Numbered from the stretch's first letter, positions 1-9,225 are shown. The stretch: DNA of 64,000 bases from Pseudoalteromonas arctica A 37-1-2 (GCF_000238395.3 NZ_CP011025.1:868001-932000), one strand, 5' to 3'. The notes: a model not told the origin generated them from the letters alone. A program made the numbers and translations.

Positions 1-181
1 GTGAATAGTTACATTTGAAGTTGTACTAAATTGTAACCGGCAGGTTTTGAGGGGTGAGAGGGGTTTATTTGTTAATTTATATGGAGTTAAGGTAAATTTT
101 AATAACTCTTTTTAACTAAAAATATACAGCTGAATTTAATTTATTGCGTACTTACTATTTGCATATAAGGCTGTGGCTATA

Positions 182-207
182 AATATAACGGTACGAATAT
201 AACGGTA
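182..207. repeat. 12-bp direct repeat beyond the pdsS stop
   Basis: AATATAACGGTA occurs twice, at 182-193 and 196-207, separated by two bases, just past the 3' end of the sortase-system kinase gene. The first 218 bases of the window otherwise hold no gene that I can see. The function is unknown and it may simply be a local duplication. Confidence 0.5.
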
Positions 208-218
208 TAAATACAGCC

Positions 219-2357
219 TTAACCATTAACTAACGGCAGTGTTACGGTAAATACGACACCATCACCTTGTTCGTTGTTTTGCGCTGTTACACTGCCTTTA
301 TGGTAGTCGCACACCAGCCTTACAATATAAAGACCTAACCCCAAATGTGGCTGTTGCTGCATTTGCTGGCTACGTACCGACACCATAGAGTCAAAAATAT
401 GCTCAGTTAATCCTTCGGGTAACGCGGGGCCTGTATTACTCACTGTTAATGTTGCTTTATTTTCGCTCTGCTTAAGGCCTACATTAATAGCCGTATTGGC
501 CTCACTAAACTCCAGCGCGTTATTAATAAGTTTATCAAGTAGCTGGGCTATAAATTCTGGTGCGCCTTGCATAGGCAATTTTTCTTGGTATAAATCAAGC
601 GTAAATAACTGGTTTAGATAAGTAAGTTGGTAGCCCTGCATACAGCCATTTATTACTTTTTGTAAATCAAAAGGCTCAGGCTCGTTGCTTTGAATACTCT
701 GCTCAAGGCGAGTGGCTTCGCTCATGGTAGTTATTATTTTACCTAAACGTTCAACGCCTTCACTGGCGCGATCGAGGTATTTTTGGCTCAGCTCGTTTTG
801 TGGCAAGCTTTGTAAGTTTTCGAGTGACGAGCGCACTACGGCAACAGGCGTGCGCAGCTCATGTGACAATCGCGACGACATATTCTCTAAGTAATCGGTA
901 TAGCCACCAAGTCGGCTCACAATGTTTGAAAAACTACGAGACAGATCGCCAATTTCATCGTTAGCATCGCTGTAATTAATACTGCCGGTAACACGCCCTT
1001 GTGCATCAATTGCTTGCTCAGCTGTATCGCGCAGCCGCCTAATTCGGTTCGATATACGTGAGGCAAAAAAGAATAAAGTCACAGTACCAATTAGCATCAC
1101 AGCTAAAATAACGTTAAAGAGTTTTTCGAGTGACTTATTACGCAGCGTACGTACGCCGTTTGTGGTTTCCTCTGCTATTACTGCGCCAATTACTTGGTCT
1201 TGAATCCAAATAGGGTAAGCGGCCGATAAAATAACGGCTTTACTGTCGGGTGTTAATCGCCAAGACGATGCTGGTTGTCCTTTTAATGCTTTCGCTAAAT
1301 GTGTGCCCTGCATAGAAGCTACATCGTGCAGGGTATCTAAAAACTCATTTTCGGGACGCGTTAAAATTTTATAGTAAATTGGATGTAAGTAATTTTGCTC
1401 AAAGCGCTGCCACCAAGTTTTAGGTGCTTGGTTAGCAAGTCCATCAGCCCAAACGCCATCTGCATTTTGAATAGTACCCGATTGCGCAAGTACACGATGA
1501 TGGTTATCAACCACCCAAATACGGCTACCACTGTGGCCCATGCCTTTTAAAATACGGCTAATTTCTGGAGAAGGGACTAATACCGAGCCTAAATCGTTTG
1601 GGTTATTTAAGTTTGAGGTCGACATTATTTTAGGCTCTAACAATGCCTCTTTACTATCAATGTCAACAATGGCAAAGCCAAGTTTGTTGCCCAGCATGCT
1701 AATTGGAAAGCGCAGCTCTACGCTATAACCTGATTCGGTACTTTCAAAATAGCCCTGAATTTTTGTAAAAGGGGCTTTGGTATTTGCATCAAATGCATTA
1801 ACCCAGCCATCTTGGCGCGGCGCAATTATATAAGTATTAAACTGGCCGTCTGGCGTTTTTAGGCCAATTTGTAAATAATCGTTATTGGTAATGCTTAAGC
1901 TATTTTTAGCGCGATAAATAAGGGTATTGTCGGTGACTTTAAATAAGGCGTATAAGTAGTTATCAAATTTTCCCACCATATGATCAAACGATAAGTCACT
2001 GGCTTGATGTTTGTTATCTGTTTTTTGTAAGTAGCGCTTGTCGTAATGCCAAAATAGCGGTTGGTAGCTGTCCCAATCGTTAAGTTTACCGTCGAGCTGA
2101 ATAGGGTTTTTAAGATTATAAGCGTATAAATCGCGGCCTTTTACTACTTGGTCTAAAAAGTTAGTTTGCTCGTCAAATAATGCAGGGCGCTCATGTAATG
2201 CTGTAGCAAGAGCACGAGTGGTACCTACTAGGGTTTTTTCTTGGCCTTGGCGTAAAAATTTTTCCATTTCCCATACGTACTCGTAGCCAAGCCACGGCAG
2301 CAAAAACAAAAAACATGAAAGTAATATAAATTTACTGCGCAGACCAAATCGTAGCAT
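219..2357 (-). CDS. pdsS: Sensor histidine kinase of the proteobacterial dedicated sortase system
   Basis: This is the inner-membrane sensor kinase paired with the adjacent response regulator. The chosen ATG shares TAATG with the regulator's stop, and an in-frame start 48 bases further upstream is disfavoured. After an N-terminal membrane segment (FILLSCFLFLLPWLGY) comes a large periplasmic region. Its first part (from 'IQLDGKLNDW' through 'YLYALFKVTD' to 'SVELRFPISML') reads like a CBM9/DOMON-type beta-sandwich. A second membrane segment (VILAVMLIGTVTLFFFAS), a HAMP linker, a HisKA domain with phospho-acceptor His in 'LSHELRTP', and an HATPase_c domain with 'LGLGLYIV' follow. The assignment to the sortase system rests on the pdsO/target/sortase cluster divergent from it. 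The signal sensed is unknown. Confidence 0.9.
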   Translation of the reverse strand: MLRFGLRSKFILLSCFLFLLPWLGYEYVWEMEKFLRQGQEKTLVGTTRALATALHERPALFDEQTNFLDQVVKGRDLYAYNLKNPIQLDGKLNDWDSYQPLFWHYDKRYLQKTDNKHQASDLSFDHMVGKFDNYLYALFKVTDNTLIYRAKNSLSITNNDYLQIGLKTPDGQFNTYIIAPRQDGWVNAFDANTKAPFTKIQGYFESTESGYSVELRFPISMLGNKLGFAIVDIDSKEALLEPKIMSTSNLNNPNDLGSVLVPSPEISRILKGMGHSGSRIWVVDNHHRVLAQSGTIQNADGVWADGLANQAPKTWWQRFEQNYLHPIYYKILTRPENEFLDTLHDVASMQGTHLAKALKGQPASSWRLTPDSKAVILSAAYPIWIQDQVIGAVIAEETTNGVRTLRNKSLEKLFNVILAVMLIGTVTLFFFASRISNRIRRLRDTAEQAIDAQGRVTGSINYSDANDEIGDLSRSFSNIVSRLGGYTDYLENMSSRLSHELRTPVAVVRSSLENLQSLPQNELSQKYLDRASEGVERLGKIITTMSEATRLEQSIQSNEPEPFDLQKVINGCMQGYQLTYLNQLFTLDLYQEKLPMQGAPEFIAQLLDKLINNALEFSEANTAINVGLKQSENKATLTVSNTGPALPEGLTEHIFDSMVSVRSQQMQQQPHLGLGLYIVRLVCDYHKGSVTAQNNEQGDGVVFTVTLPLVNG

Positions 2358-3046
2358 TAGTGTTGTTCCCACCGATAGCCCATGCCATACACGGTATCTA
2401 TGCAATCAAAGGTGCTATCGAGTGCTATAAATTTTTTACGAATACGTTTTACGTGTGAAGTAATTGTGCTGTCGTCTACATAAATTTTTGCATCGCTCAT
2501 TAATTCGTTACGGCTTTTAACATGGCCTGGTCGCTGGGCAAGTGAATGCAGCATCCAAAACTCGGTTACGGTTAAATCAACTAATTGTTGTTGCCAAAAA
2601 ACCTGCATACGTTGCGTGTCGAGTGTTAACTGCCCGCGTGTTATGAGTGCATTTGCATCAGCGGGTTGTTCAAGTGCTTCCATTCTACGAAATAGCGCAC
2701 CAATACGTGCAGCCAAGTGAGCCAAGCTTATGTCTTTTGTTAGGTAGTCGTCGGCGCCCATGCGCAGGCCGCATACGGTATCTATTTCGCTATCGCGGGC
2801 GGTTAAAAAAATAATAGGCAGTGTTTTAGAAAGCGATCGCAATGTTTGGCACAGTAAAAAACCACCATCTATTTCATGGCCTAGGCCAATATCAACAATG
2901 GCTAAATCGGGCAGGGCATTTTTAAATGCAGCTTCAGCGCTGACGCGATCTGCAAAGCCACTCACTTGGTAGCCCTGTAAGCTCAGCATTTCTATGTAGT
3001 TTTCGCGGATTGCGGGTTCATCTTCAATGATGGCTATTTTTTTCAT
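2357..3046 (-). CDS. pdsR: OmpR-family response regulator of the dedicated sortase system
   Basis: This is a DNA-binding response regulator with an N-terminal receiver domain and a C-terminal winged-helix (Trans_reg_C) domain. The receiver has the acidic pair in 'IIEDEP', the phospho-acceptor Asp in 'LAIVDIGLG', Thr in 'FLTARD' and Lys in 'YLTKD'. The DNA-binding half ends with 'DSTITSHVKRIRKKF' and 'DTVYGMGYRW'. I place the start at MKKIAIIEDEP, 11 bases after AGGA, rather than at the longer frame beginning at 3079. The gene is translationally coupled to the downstream kinase. By position it probably controls the divergent pdsO-target-sortase genes, and repeated TTGCCA-type motifs lie in the intergenic gap. 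Confidence 0.92.
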   Translation of the reverse strand: MKKIAIIEDEPAIRENYIEMLSLQGYQVSGFADRVSAEAAFKNALPDLAIVDIGLGHEIDGGFLLCQTLRSLSKTLPIIFLTARDSEIDTVCGLRMGADDYLTKDISLAHLAARIGALFRRMEALEQPADANALITRGQLTLDTQRMQVFWQQQLVDLTVTEFWMLHSLAQRPGHVKSRNELMSDAKIYVDDSTITSHVKRIRKKFIALDSTFDCIDTVYGMGYRWEQH

Positions 3047-3130
3047 TCTAATCATTATCCTATTGCCTCTGTTGTGCACTATAACGAAGTTTTTAAGCTA
3101 AGTACGCTTAAAAAGGCAATTGCCTTTTTT

Positions 3131-3180
3131 TTGCCACAATTGCTCAGCAGTTTGCCATTTTTGCTCCCTTTTGTTGCCAC
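3131..3180 (+). promoter_or_regulatory. Candidate PdsR operator: repeated TTGCCA/TTGCTC motifs
   Basis: Two 15-bp direct repeats of the form TTGCCAYWWTTGCTC start at 3131 and 3152, 21 bp apart, and a third TTGCCAC starts at 3174. A spacing of about two helical turns is what OmpR-type regulators usually recognise. An 18-bp perfect palindrome (AAAAGGCAATTGCCTTTT) lies just upstream at 3111-3128. Both sit between pdsR and pdsO. The binding role is inferred from position and spacing only. Confidence 0.5.
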
Positions 3181-3250
3181 TTGAACTTGTTTTAATACAC
3201 CCATCAAAACAAAACATCACAAATTAAAAAGTAAGTTTAAGGATCAAATC

Positions 3251-3982
3251 ATGAAGAAGACATTAATCGCGTTAACACTGGTTGCTAGTTTTTGTACTCC
3301 AGCAATTGCCTCAACATCCAACACGCCATCAAAAGAAGCCCATAAAGAAACGGCTATTGGACTAGGTGCTGGCGCTATTATTGGCGGCGTAGTGGGCGGG
3401 CCAATTGGTGCGTTTGTTGGGGCATTTGCCGGTGGCTTAATAGGCGATTCAAAAGTAGCTGATAACAAAATTGCAGAGCAAGAGCGTGCCATTACGGTTA
3501 TGAAAGAAAAAACCAGCGATTACCAACACGTGCTTAACCACAACAATATGTTAGAGCAGCAGCTAGAAGTGCTTGCCAATCAAAATGAGCAGTTAACTCA
3601 AGTTCAAATTAATAACTTATTGGCGATGACGGTGCAATTTAAAACAGGTTCAAGTGTTATTGCCCCGCATTTTGCACTGCAGTTAGACCAACTCGTTACC
3701 TTGTTAAACAATCAACCACAACTCGTACTTGATTTAAGTGGCTTTGCCGATCAACGCGGCGATGAGCAAGCCAACCTATTACTTTCTAAAGCGCGTGTAA
3801 ATGCCGTGCAAAGCTATTTAATAAAACACGGCGTGAGTCATAAACGCTTAAGCACGCAGGCATTTGGCGAGCAGCAAACATTGGCTAATAGCAACACGGT
3901 GGAAGATAACTTTTTTGATAGACGCGTAACGCTTACCACTCGCTCAATGAATAGTGTAAATGGCCAAACGGCGAGTAATTAA
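3251..3982 (+). CDS. pdsO: Sortase-associated OmpA-like protein PdsO
   Basis: This exported OmpA-family protein is the usual companion of the marine sortase and its target. A signal peptide (MKKTLIALTLVASFCTPAIAS) is followed by a glycine-zipper membrane segment at about residues 37-65 (GAIIGGVVGGPIGAFVGAFAGG) and a short coiled coil (about 72-115). The C-terminal OmpA domain (about 120-235) contains 'FKTGSSVI' and 'LDLSGFADQRGDEQANLLLSKARVNAV' split across its peptidoglycan-binding core. An AAGGATC ribosome site precedes the ATG. It is the first gene of the rightward unit, 45 bases before the sortase target. It may link the anchored target to the cell wall, but that role is inferred. Confidence 0.88.
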   Translation: MKKTLIALTLVASFCTPAIASTSNTPSKEAHKETAIGLGAGAIIGGVVGGPIGAFVGAFAGGLIGDSKVADNKIAEQERAITVMKEKTSDYQHVLNHNNMLEQQLEVLANQNEQLTQVQINNLLAMTVQFKTGSSVIAPHFALQLDQLVTLLNNQPQLVLDLSGFADQRGDEQANLLLSKARVNAVQSYLIKHGVSHKRLSTQAFGEQQTLANSNTVEDNFFDRRVTLTTRSMNSVNGQTASN

Positions 3983-4027
3983 AACTAACTGAATCTAAGT
4001 AAAGCTAAGCGTTCGATGGAGTGATTT

Positions 4028-6049
4028 ATGTTTAAATTGAGTAAACCAACCAAAATGCTTACTAAAGTAAGCATTTTTATATTCATAGCGATTGTGCTGT
4101 TAGCGAGCTTTAAAAGTCATGCGCAATCACCCAAGTTAGAACTTTTTGATAGCAATGGTGCGCCAGCAGGACCAGCAATAATATTAAAAAGCGACGCCAA
4201 TATGACCTTAACTGGCCTAATTAATCATGTTGTAGTAACGCAAACCTATCAAAACGAAAACCCGTTTGCGGTTAATGCTCGCTATGTATTTCCATTGCCA
4301 GATGAAAGCGCCGTACATGCCATGACGATGCGTATAGGTGAGCGAGTCATTAAAGGCCAAATTGATAAAAAAGTGGAAGCTGAAAAAAAATACGAAGAGG
4401 CTAAAAAAGCAGGTAAGCAAGCGGCCCTTGTACGCCAGCAACGCGCCAATATGTTTATTACGAATGTGGCAAATATTGGCCCTGGTGAGCAAGTAATAAT
4501 TGAGCTTGAGTATCAAGAAATAATTGATTATAGCAGCGGTACATTTGCTATTAGATTTCCGACTACCATTACACCGCGTTATCACGCGATTAGTGGTGAG
4601 GTTGAGGTTAGTACTCAAAATAAAGCGCATGTTAATCCGCTCCCAACGGGATGGTTAAGCCCTGTTTACAGCATTCAAAACATCACTCAAAATAGTACTC
4701 AAACTGATAACGTACCAAGCAGCCAATTTAGCTTAAACATTGATATAGACGTAGGCTTAGAGCTGGTGGATATCAATTCTAAATTTCATAATGTTGATGT
4801 ACAAAACACAGCATTTGGGCAATATAAAATAGCGTTAAATGAGACAAATGCAGTTAATCGCGACTTTGTACTTGAGTTTAAACCGCTGCAAAAAGAGCAA
4901 GCTCAAGCCGCATTTTTTACTCAGCAGTTTGAAAATGGTGACCGATACGGGCTTGCTATGCTAATGCCACCGGGGGATCACTTTACACAAACTCAGCGCT
5001 TACCTCGCGAAATGGTATTTGTAGTTGATACGTCAGGCTCTATGCACGGGCAATCTATGGAGCAAGCTAAAAAAGCCTTGTTTTATGCGCTGTCATTACT
5101 TGATAGCGACGACAGCTTTAACATAATTGGTTTTGACAACATAGTGACTCCAATGAGCGATAAACCACTTATAGCCAGCGACTTTAATTTACGCCGTGCA
5201 GAGCGATTTATTTATAGCCTAGAAGCCGACGGCGGCACAGAAATACAAGGTGCGCTTAATGCCGTACTTGATGGCAGCGAGTTTGATGGTTTTGTACGCC
5301 AAGTTGTATTTTTAACTGATGGTAGCGTTAGTAATGAGGATGTATTGTTTAAAAATATTCAAAGTAAGTTAGGCGATAGCCGCTTATTTACAGTGGGTAT
5401 TGGCAGCGCACCTAACAGCTTTTTTATGCGCCGAGCGGCAGATATAGGCAAAGGCTCATTTACGTTTATAGGCAGCACAAGTGAGGTGCAACCTAAAATG
5501 CAGCAGTTGTTTGATAAGCTTGCACATCCGGCTATTACTAATTTGGCGCTAAGCGATGAAAGCGGTAACAGCTTAGATTTTTGGCCATCACCACTACCTG
5601 ATTTATATTTTGGCGAGCCTATTATGGTCGCTATAAAACTTAATAATGCTAAAAGTGTGGTACTTGCTGGGCAAACAGCACAAGGGCCTTTAAGTATTAA
5701 ATTAAGTACACAAAATAGCTCAAGCGCTCAAGGTATAGCAAAACTGTGGGCGCGCCAAAAAATTAAGTCATTACTTTTATACAACGAGCAAAATACAGTT
5801 AAAGATGAAGTACAGGAGCTTGCACTTACTCATCAATTACTTAGCCCGTTTACTGCTTTTATAGCGATTGAACAAACTCACATAAAAGAAGTGGCAGAGC
5901 AAACGGCGCAAGCTACTAATGCATTACCACAAGGTATGGCAATGCGTTTACCGCAAACCGATGGGCAAAGCAGGCTGCACATAGTATTAGGCTGCATTTT
6001 ACTATTGGGATTTGGCGCTCTTAAATTTAAACACAGAGCGAATTCCTAA
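4028..6049 (+). CDS. VIT/von Willebrand A domain protein, sortase target
   Basis: This large exported protein is the predicted substrate of the neighbouring sortase. An N-terminal signal segment (about 12-32) precedes a VIT domain (about 38-165). The vWA domain (about 328-500) has an intact MIDAS start, D334-T-S336-G-S338, in 'VFVVDTSGSMHG'. The C-terminus is a classic tripartite sorting signal: LPQTD at residues 641-645, a hydrophobic helix (IVLGCILLLGFGAL) and a basic tail (KFKHRANS). The fifth motif position is Asp where LPXTG has Gly, followed at once by Gly. The gene lies between pdsO and the sortase gene, 17 bases before the latter. Ligand and site of anchoring are unknown. Confidence 0.93.
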   Translation: MFKLSKPTKMLTKVSIFIFIAIVLLASFKSHAQSPKLELFDSNGAPAGPAIILKSDANMTLTGLINHVVVTQTYQNENPFAVNARYVFPLPDESAVHAMTMRIGERVIKGQIDKKVEAEKKYEEAKKAGKQAALVRQQRANMFITNVANIGPGEQVIIELEYQEIIDYSSGTFAIRFPTTITPRYHAISGEVEVSTQNKAHVNPLPTGWLSPVYSIQNITQNSTQTDNVPSSQFSLNIDIDVGLELVDINSKFHNVDVQNTAFGQYKIALNETNAVNRDFVLEFKPLQKEQAQAAFFTQQFENGDRYGLAMLMPPGDHFTQTQRLPREMVFVVDTSGSMHGQSMEQAKKALFYALSLLDSDDSFNIIGFDNIVTPMSDKPLIASDFNLRRAERFIYSLEADGGTEIQGALNAVLDGSEFDGFVRQVVFLTDGSVSNEDVLFKNIQSKLGDSRLFTVGIGSAPNSFFMRRAADIGKGSFTFIGSTSEVQPKMQQLFDKLAHPAITNLALSDESGNSLDFWPSPLPDLYFGEPIMVAIKLNNAKSVVLAGQTAQGPLSIKLSTQNSSSAQGIAKLWARQKIKSLLLYNEQNTVKDEVQELALTHQLLSPFTAFIAIEQTHIKEVAEQTAQATNALPQGMAMRLPQTDGQSRLHIVLGCILLLGFGALKFKHRANS

Positions 6050-6066
6050 ATGAAAAGAGATTTAAA

Positions 6067-6672
6067 ATGAAAAAGTGGCTAAGCGCGGGCTTACTAATCG
6101 CTGGGCTTGGATTATTTGGTCACGGCGCTTATATGCAGGCAAAAGCGTGGCTTGCTCAAATATTAATTGAACAAGCATGGCAAGAGGCGCTTAAATCACC
6201 CAGCACTAAAGTAAAACCGTGGTATTACGCCGACAGCTACGTGACTGCAAAGCTTGATTGGCCAAGCCATAATAAAACATTAAGTGTATTGGCTGGAGCG
6301 AGTGGTCGTAATTTAGCGTTTGCGCCAAGCCAATTTTTACCTGCAGGAGAGCTTGGCGGAAAAGAGTTTGGAAACGAAAAAGGCGCGCTAATAGCAGGGC
6401 ATAACGACACCCATTTTGCATTTTTACAACACGCCAAAGTGGGGGAGGCGTTTACTTTGCAACTGCAAAGTGGGGTGATACAAAACTATAAAGTAACGGG
6501 GATTGAGGTTATTCATCAATCCCAAAACACATTTTTACAAACACCCGGACTGTATTTGCTTACCTGTTACCCTTTTGATTCGCTTGCCTCGGGTACTGAT
6601 TTAAGATTGCTTGTATCTGCGCAAATGTCTTCGCCCGATTCACTAAGCGGTATATCAACCACAAGTTCTTGA
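6067..6672 (+). CDS. Class GN (Gram-negative) sortase
   Basis: This transpeptidase is predicted to cut the LPQTD-type signal of the preceding protein and attach it to an unknown acceptor. One N-terminal membrane helix (about 4-22) anchors it in the inner membrane. The catalytic triad is visible: His112 in 'AGHNDTHF', Cys167 in 'LLTCYPF' and Arg180 in 'DLRLLV'. Its 201 residues are normal for the class. Its last 34 codons, including the catalytic Arg, overlap the end of the convergent EamA gene by 106 bases. One sortase next to one target identifies the dedicated (not housekeeping) system. Confidence 0.93.
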   Translation: MKKWLSAGLLIAGLGLFGHGAYMQAKAWLAQILIEQAWQEALKSPSTKVKPWYYADSYVTAKLDWPSHNKTLSVLAGASGRNLAFAPSQFLPAGELGGKEFGNEKGALIAGHNDTHFAFLQHAKVGEAFTLQLQSGVIQNYKVTGIEVIHQSQNTFLQTPGLYLLTCYPFDSLASGTDLRLLVSAQMSSPDSLSGISTTSS

Positions 6673-7568
6673 TGGCGCTGGCTTACCATTACACCAATAA
6701 ATACCACAAATATGCTCAGCCATTGCCAAACGTTGAGCACTTCGCCCAAAATAATAGCTGACAAAATAAGTGTAAAAATAGGAATTAAATTAGAGTATGC
6801 AGCAGCGGTTAATACCGAAACTTTGCTAATTGCATAGTTGTACATGCCGTAGCCGCCAAGGGTTACACACGAGCCTAAATACAAAATGCTCATAAGCGCG
6901 GTTAAGTCGTGTTGGTTTTCGCTTGGTAGGTCGATAAAAAACAAAAATGGTGCAAAAAACAAGCTACCGCTAATACCTTGCAATGCAATTAAAGTCAGGG
7001 GCGAGTAGCGATTAGCTAAATGTTTAATACTTACGGTATAAAATGCAGCGCACACCATCGCCATAAGCTCTAAAAAGTTACCCAACAACGGATTAGGTGC
7101 CTGCTCAGAACTGGGTGAAAGAAGCGTAAGTAAAATACTGCCGCCAATACACAGCGTAAAACCGACCACGATGGATTTACTTATGTATTCTTTAAGCAAT
7201 AAAAAGGCAAGCAGCGCAATAATAATGGGCAAGCACGACACAATAACACCAGCCTGCGAGGCCGATGTGTATTCCATTGCATGGCCTTCAAATAAAAAGT
7301 ACAAGCAAGGTTCAGCAAGCGACATACCCACTAAATACTTCCAGTCACCTTTTAAATACTCAAACCGAATAACGTAGCGCCACAAACAAAGCGACAAAAC
7401 TAACGTGGTGAGCATGCGTAAAAATATCACCAATGCAGGGTCGTAAATAGCAATGGCGTATTTAAGCGCTATAAAAGAGCTGCCCCATAAAAAGGTGGCA
7501 ATAATTAAACATAAACTGGCAGGCATAGAGAGTAATTTATATAATTTAATAAAATCAGATCCTAGCAT
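6567..7568 (-). CDS. EamA/DMT-superfamily transporter
   Basis: This inner-membrane protein has about ten hydrophobic helices arranged as two EamA repeats ('LIATFLWGSSFIALKYAI' near the start, then 'MAMVCAAFYTVSIKHLA' opening the second half). Family members export metabolites or amino-acid derivatives, and no substrate can be read from the sequence. I take ATG at 7568. A TTG at 7589 and an ATG at 7526, right before the first helix, are alternatives, and none has a convincing ribosome site. The hydrophilic C-terminal tail (about 33 residues) lies entirely antisense to the sortase 3' end. Confidence 0.85.
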   Translation of the reverse strand: MLGSDFIKLYKLLSMPASLCLIIATFLWGSSFIALKYAIAIYDPALVIFLRMLTTLVLSLCLWRYVIRFEYLKGDWKYLVGMSLAEPCLYFLFEGHAMEYTSASQAGVIVSCLPIIIALLAFLLLKEYISKSIVVGFTLCIGGSILLTLLSPSSEQAPNPLLGNFLELMAMVCAAFYTVSIKHLANRYSPLTLIALQGISGSLFFAPFLFFIDLPSENQHDLTALMSILYLGSCVTLGGYGMYNYAISKVSVLTAAAYSNLIPIFTLILSAIILGEVLNVWQWLSIFVVFIGVMVSQRHQELVVDIPLSESGEDICADTSNLKSVPEASESKG

Positions 7569-7645
7569 GAATATTTTTAACTTGTTCAAAAATACCGAGC
7601 TGGTATAAATTAATTCATCTTTAATTAATCAGTAGTAAAAAGCAC

Positions 7646-8749
7646 ATGCAAAGGGAACAGGTAATAGTTGTAAAGCTTGGTACAAGCGTACTCACTGGCG
7701 GCACCGATAAGCTAGACAAAGCACATATGGTTGAATTAGTACGCCAATGCTGCGAGCTTAAAAAACAAGGCCATCACGTTATTTTAGTATCGAGCGGTGC
7801 GGTTGCTGCTGGGCGCGAACAACTATTAAAACCCTGTGGCAGAAGCTTAATTGATAAACAAATGCTTGCTGCAATTGGACAAGGTCAACTTATTCATATT
7901 TGGCAGAGCTTGTTTGGTTTATACGGTGTAAATGTAGGGCAAATGCTACTTACTCGCGCCGATGTAGACGACAGAGAGCGCTACCTTAATGCCCGCGATA
8001 CACTCAATGCGTTATTAAATTACGACGTTGTACCCATCATTAACGAAAATGACGCTGTAGCCACGAGCGAAATAAAAGTAGGCGACAACGATAATTTATC
8101 GGCACTTGTCGCTATTTTGGCTAATGCTAATAAGTTACTGCTACTTACTGATCAAGAAGGGTTATTTACCAGCGATCCACGCACAAACGCCGATGCCACC
8201 CTCATTGGTGAAGTAACACATATAAATGATGAGCTGCGACAACTTGCTGGTGGCAGTGGTACAAATTTAGGCACCGGCGGTATGGCGACTAAACTGCAGG
8301 CCGCCGACATTGCAAGGCGCGCAGGTGTTGAAGTTATTATTGCTAAAGGCGCAGGTAAAAACGTTATTTTAAAATGCATGAGTGACGAGTTACCAGGCAC
8401 GCGTTTTTTAAAACTCACCGCTCCAAAAGATGGCCGTAAAAAATGGTTACTAGCCGGGCCTAAAAGTACCGGCCAAATTGTTATAGATGCAGGTGCTATT
8501 ACAGCGCTGCAAAATAAAGGCGCAAGCTTACTTGCTAAAGGCGTTACTAATGCATTTGGACGTTTTGAACGCGGTGATTTAATTGATTTAATTGATAATA
8601 AAAAGCAAGTAATTGCACGGGGCTTAACGCGCTTTAGTAGCGTTGAAGTAAATAAAATAAAGGGTGCGCATTCTAGTCAAATAGGCCAGTTACTCGATTA
8701 CGATAGTGGCGCAGAAGTACTTCATAGGGATGATATGGTCTTGCTATAG
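7646..8749 (+). CDS. proB: Glutamate 5-kinase
   Basis: It phosphorylates the gamma-carboxyl group of glutamate in the first step of proline synthesis. The amino-acid kinase domain starts with '[12 protein letters not shown]' and includes '[10 protein letters not shown]', '[11 protein letters not shown]', 'FGDND'-type '[12 protein letters not shown]' and '[14 protein letters not shown]'. A C-terminal PUA domain (about 275-360) is present, giving the usual 367 residues of the proteobacterial enzyme. proA is not adjacent here. A hairpin with a T tract follows within 60 bases, so the gene is probably monocistronic. Confidence 0.96.
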   Translation: MQREQVIVVKLGTSVLTGGTDKLDKAHMVELVRQCCELKKQGHHVILVSSGAVAAGREQLLKPCGRSLIDKQMLAAIGQGQLIHIWQSLFGLYGVNVGQMLLTRADVDDRERYLNARDTLNALLNYDVVPIINENDAVATSEIKVGDNDNLSALVAILANANKLLLLTDQEGLFTSDPRTNADATLIGEVTHINDELRQLAGGSGTNLGTGGMATKLQAADIARRAGVEVIIAKGAGKNVILKCMSDELPGTRFLKLTAPKDGRKKWLLAGPKSTGQIVIDAGAITALQNKGASLLAKGVTNAFGRFERGDLIDLIDNKKQVIARGLTRFSSVEVNKIKGAHSSQIGQLLDYDSGAEVLHRDDMVLL

Positions 8750-8777
8750 AAGCACTTTTAGTAAATTAAATTACTTG

Positions 8778-8807
8778 AGTGTAATTCTCGCAGTATTACA
8801 CTTTTTT
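8778..8807 (+). terminator. Rho-independent terminator after proB
   Basis: The stem AGTGTAAT/ATTACACT encloses a short loop and is followed by a run of T residues (ACACTTTTTTG). It lies about 30 bases after the proB stop. Confidence 0.75.
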
Positions 8808-8865
8808 GATTGTAAATTTGTGCTAAAATCTGGCTCCTTAAATTGTTGTAAGCAGAGCGCAGAAC

Positions 8866-9225
8866 ATGAAATTAGTTCGTTGGTTTTTAGGTTGTATAAT
8901 TTTATTCTTTAATTTTGTATTTACTCCTCGCAGTAAAAAGCGTGCAAGCGACGAGCAAGCACAGCTTGATCAGCAAACCTCACAATTTAAACTGTATCAA
9001 TTTAAAGCATGCCCGTTTTGTGTAAAAGTACGTCGCGCCATTAAACGCGAAGGCTTAAACATAGAAACGCGTGATGCAAAAGACAATGAGCAATATCGTC
9101 AAGAGCTACTAGAACAAGGCGGCAAAGTTAAAGTGCCTTGCCTGCGTATAGAGCAAAACGGCCAAGTACAATGGCTGTACGAATCAAACGATATTATTGC
9201 TTACTTAAACAAAGTAGCTGCATAA
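8866..9225 (+). CDS. Membrane-anchored glutaredoxin-like protein
   Basis: This small thiol-disulfide protein has a thioredoxin fold. An N-terminal hydrophobic segment (about 3-20, VRWFLGCIILFFNFVF) probably anchors it to the membrane and is followed by a basic stretch (PRSKKRAS). The glutaredoxin domain (about 42-117) has the dithiol motif CPFC in 'FKACPFCVKVRRAI' and the cis-proline region 'KVKVPCLRI'. The final 'LYESNDIIAYLN' fits the glutathione-binding end of glutaredoxins. It lies 39 bases before gltX and may be co-transcribed with it. The redox partner is unknown. Confidence 0.85.
   Translation: MKLVRWFLGCIILFFNFVFTPRSKKRASDEQAQLDQQTSQFKLYQFKACPFCVKVRRAIKREGLNIETRDAKDNEQYRQELLEQGGKVKVPCLRIEQNGQVQWLYESNDIIAYLNKVAA

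Noticed and set aside
4217..4630. 137-codon frame antisense to the VIT/vWA gene
   Set aside because: It lies fully within a well-supported gene, has no ribosome site and its composition reads as a reverse-strand shadow.
8706..8912. 68-codon frame spanning the proB end and the glutaredoxin start
   Set aside because: It crosses the proB terminator, overlaps two real genes in another frame and has no ribosome site.
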